Assembly (NCBI GenBank): GCA_000320545.1
Contig: ADNK01003300.1
Coordinates: 1 to 20,937 of the forward strand
DNA length: 20,937 bases
From: Bigelowiella natans CCMP2755
Taxonomy: Eukaryota > Cercozoa > Chlorarachniophyceae
Direction: 5' to 3'
In this document: one piece after another, positions 20,260 through 20,937 of the stretch
Layout of the letters: each line of letters opens with the position of its first letter
Position numbering within the stretch: the stretch's first letter is position 1
Made by a program: the position numbers and the translations under genes
Notes under the pieces: generated by a model
Told to the model about the DNA's origin: nothing
What the model saw: only the letters and a program-made list of their open reading frames with translations
Databases searched by the model: none

Positions 20260-20896
20260 TCATCTCTCTCTGCTCTTTTCCGGGCGGGTGGGTGGCGATT
20301 TGCAGCTACATTCCCGTTGGGATGTCGTTCGACAAGGGAGATATACGGGACCGAGCCATTGAGGTAGTAAACGATAATCAGCTGCTGCTGTTGTGCAAGT
20401 TGATACTGATGATGCAGCCGTCTTGCTCTCTCCTCTTCTTTCGTATCTTACAGATCGATATCATCATTCATTATTGTTTCCTCTTTATCCCCTCCCTCCC
20501 CCCCCCCTCCCCGTATTAATGGCGCAAAGGTTCCGCATGACTACAACGCACCCGAATTCTTTACGCGAGCGCTCTCACACTCCAAGGTATGATCGGGGGT
20601 GGTGGTGAGTAGTGGTGAGAGGGGTGGTGAAAATGGTGATAATGATAACGATGACGGTCATGGAAAAGGTTGGTGATGATGATGATGATGATGATGATGA
20701 TAATCATGATGATGCTCCTCCCCCCTCTTCTCTTCGTCTCTTCTTCCAGGTCGAGCTGTCGTGGGATCGGGAGGACCCAAATCGTAATAAAACCAAAGAT
20801 AGTAGCGGCGAGCATACGAGCAAAGCGCATGAATCAACCGACAATCCCCTCCCCCCCACTGCAGCGGACGCACATGATGATGATGAGAACACATGA
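17428..20896 (+). CDS. ESF1: ESF1-like pre-rRNA processing factor, 16 exons
   Basis: Nucleolar factor of the small-subunit processome acting in 18S rRNA maturation. Exons: 17428-17532, 17642-17706, 17872-17905, 18016-18084, 18239-18306, 18569-18611, 18725-18784, 18922-18954, 19114-19182, 19350-19390, 19593-19689, 19797-19862, 19978-20054, 20306-20363, 20530-20586, 20750-20896. All are GT-AG and in phase; 362 residues. The N-terminus is Lys/Arg-rich, then ITDERFKH and SDPMFQKRPKKR (the DxRF-type repeats of the family), a basic stretch, an acidic middle (DDEDLILGDDEDEEE) and the conserved core: IPVGDSTSRIAV, MHLDWDHIKSVDLLVLF, QFGKERM, YGPVSLW, LKYFYAVVECDD, YRECDGVDI, YIPVGMSFD and VELSWDRED. 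Human and yeast ESF1 are longer (yeast about 630 residues). The C-terminal part usual in the family is missing up to the TGA at 20894-20896. A GTAATA near 20783 could be a donor into exons beyond the window, so the 3' end is provisional. Exon 4 could instead end at 18054. Confidence 0.9.
19477..19508. repeat. (GAA)n(GAT)n repeat in ESF1 intron 10
   Basis: Six GAA-type units followed by five GAT units in the intron 19391-19592. Although it would encode acidic residues, it is out of the splice-consistent model. Confidence 0.85.
20219..20256. repeat. (CT)n microsatellite in ESF1 intron 13
   Basis: About 18 CT units, about 50 bases before the TTTGCAG acceptor of exon 14 (20306), so it extends the pyrimidine-rich part of the intron. 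Confidence 0.95.
20671..20716. repeat. (GAT)n repeat in ESF1 intron 15
   Basis: About ten GAT units with a small interruption in the intron 20587-20749, followed by the CT-rich acceptor of the last recognised exon. Confidence 0.95.
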
Positions 20897-20937
20897 GGCA
20901 CGTGCGCCCAAATACACATATACCCACCAATCAAGGT

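Overview
This window is nuclear DNA from an intron-rich eukaryote. Four conserved eukaryotic genes can be rebuilt exon by exon with GT-AG introns and consistent splice phase. Introns and intergenic spaces are packed with CA/TG, TA, CT/GA, GAA and GAT microsatellites. Nothing prokaryotic (operons, ribosome-binding sites, CRISPR) is present. The gene set (tubby-like protein, an algal-looking fucosyltransferase, the large subunit of DNA primase and ESF1) and short introns of about 35-400 nt suggest a unicellular or algal protist. The lineage cannot be fixed from sequence alone.

Layout. 1-1828: low-complexity DNA plus a weakly supported + strand gene of unknown function (exons 362-413, 922-966, 1349-1468, possibly 1734-1828). 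1829-2882: no convincing gene. 2883-3684: a three-exon 3' part of a probable - strand gene of unknown function, whose 5' end may reach about 4.4 kb. 4971-7913: a tubby-like (TULP) gene, + strand, 10 recognised exons. 7914-8829: spacer between convergent genes. 8830-10634: a type II membrane fucosyltransferase-like gene, - strand, 5 exons. 10635-11042: divergent promoter region. 11043-14998: DNA primase large subunit (PRIM2/PriL), + strand, 16 exons. The rebuilt protein has the four iron-sulfur cysteines at spacings 79/17/40, against 80/17/40 in human. 14999-17427: a 2.4-kb block with no recognisable gene, different base texture and repeated CATGCTRGCATG palindromes. 17428-20896: ESF1-like pre-rRNA processing factor, + strand, 16 exons, with an uncertain 3' end.

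The genes do not form a pathway. They are independent housekeeping or secretory genes: replication priming (PRIM2), ribosome biogenesis (ESF1), phosphoinositide/cilia-type signalling (TULP) and Golgi glycosylation (fucosyltransferase). I found no clear new biological system. The features most worth a second look are the unexplained block at 15-17.3 kb, a foldback structure inside a PRIM2 intron, the two unidentified genes in the first 4 kb, and microsatellites lying right beside splice sites.
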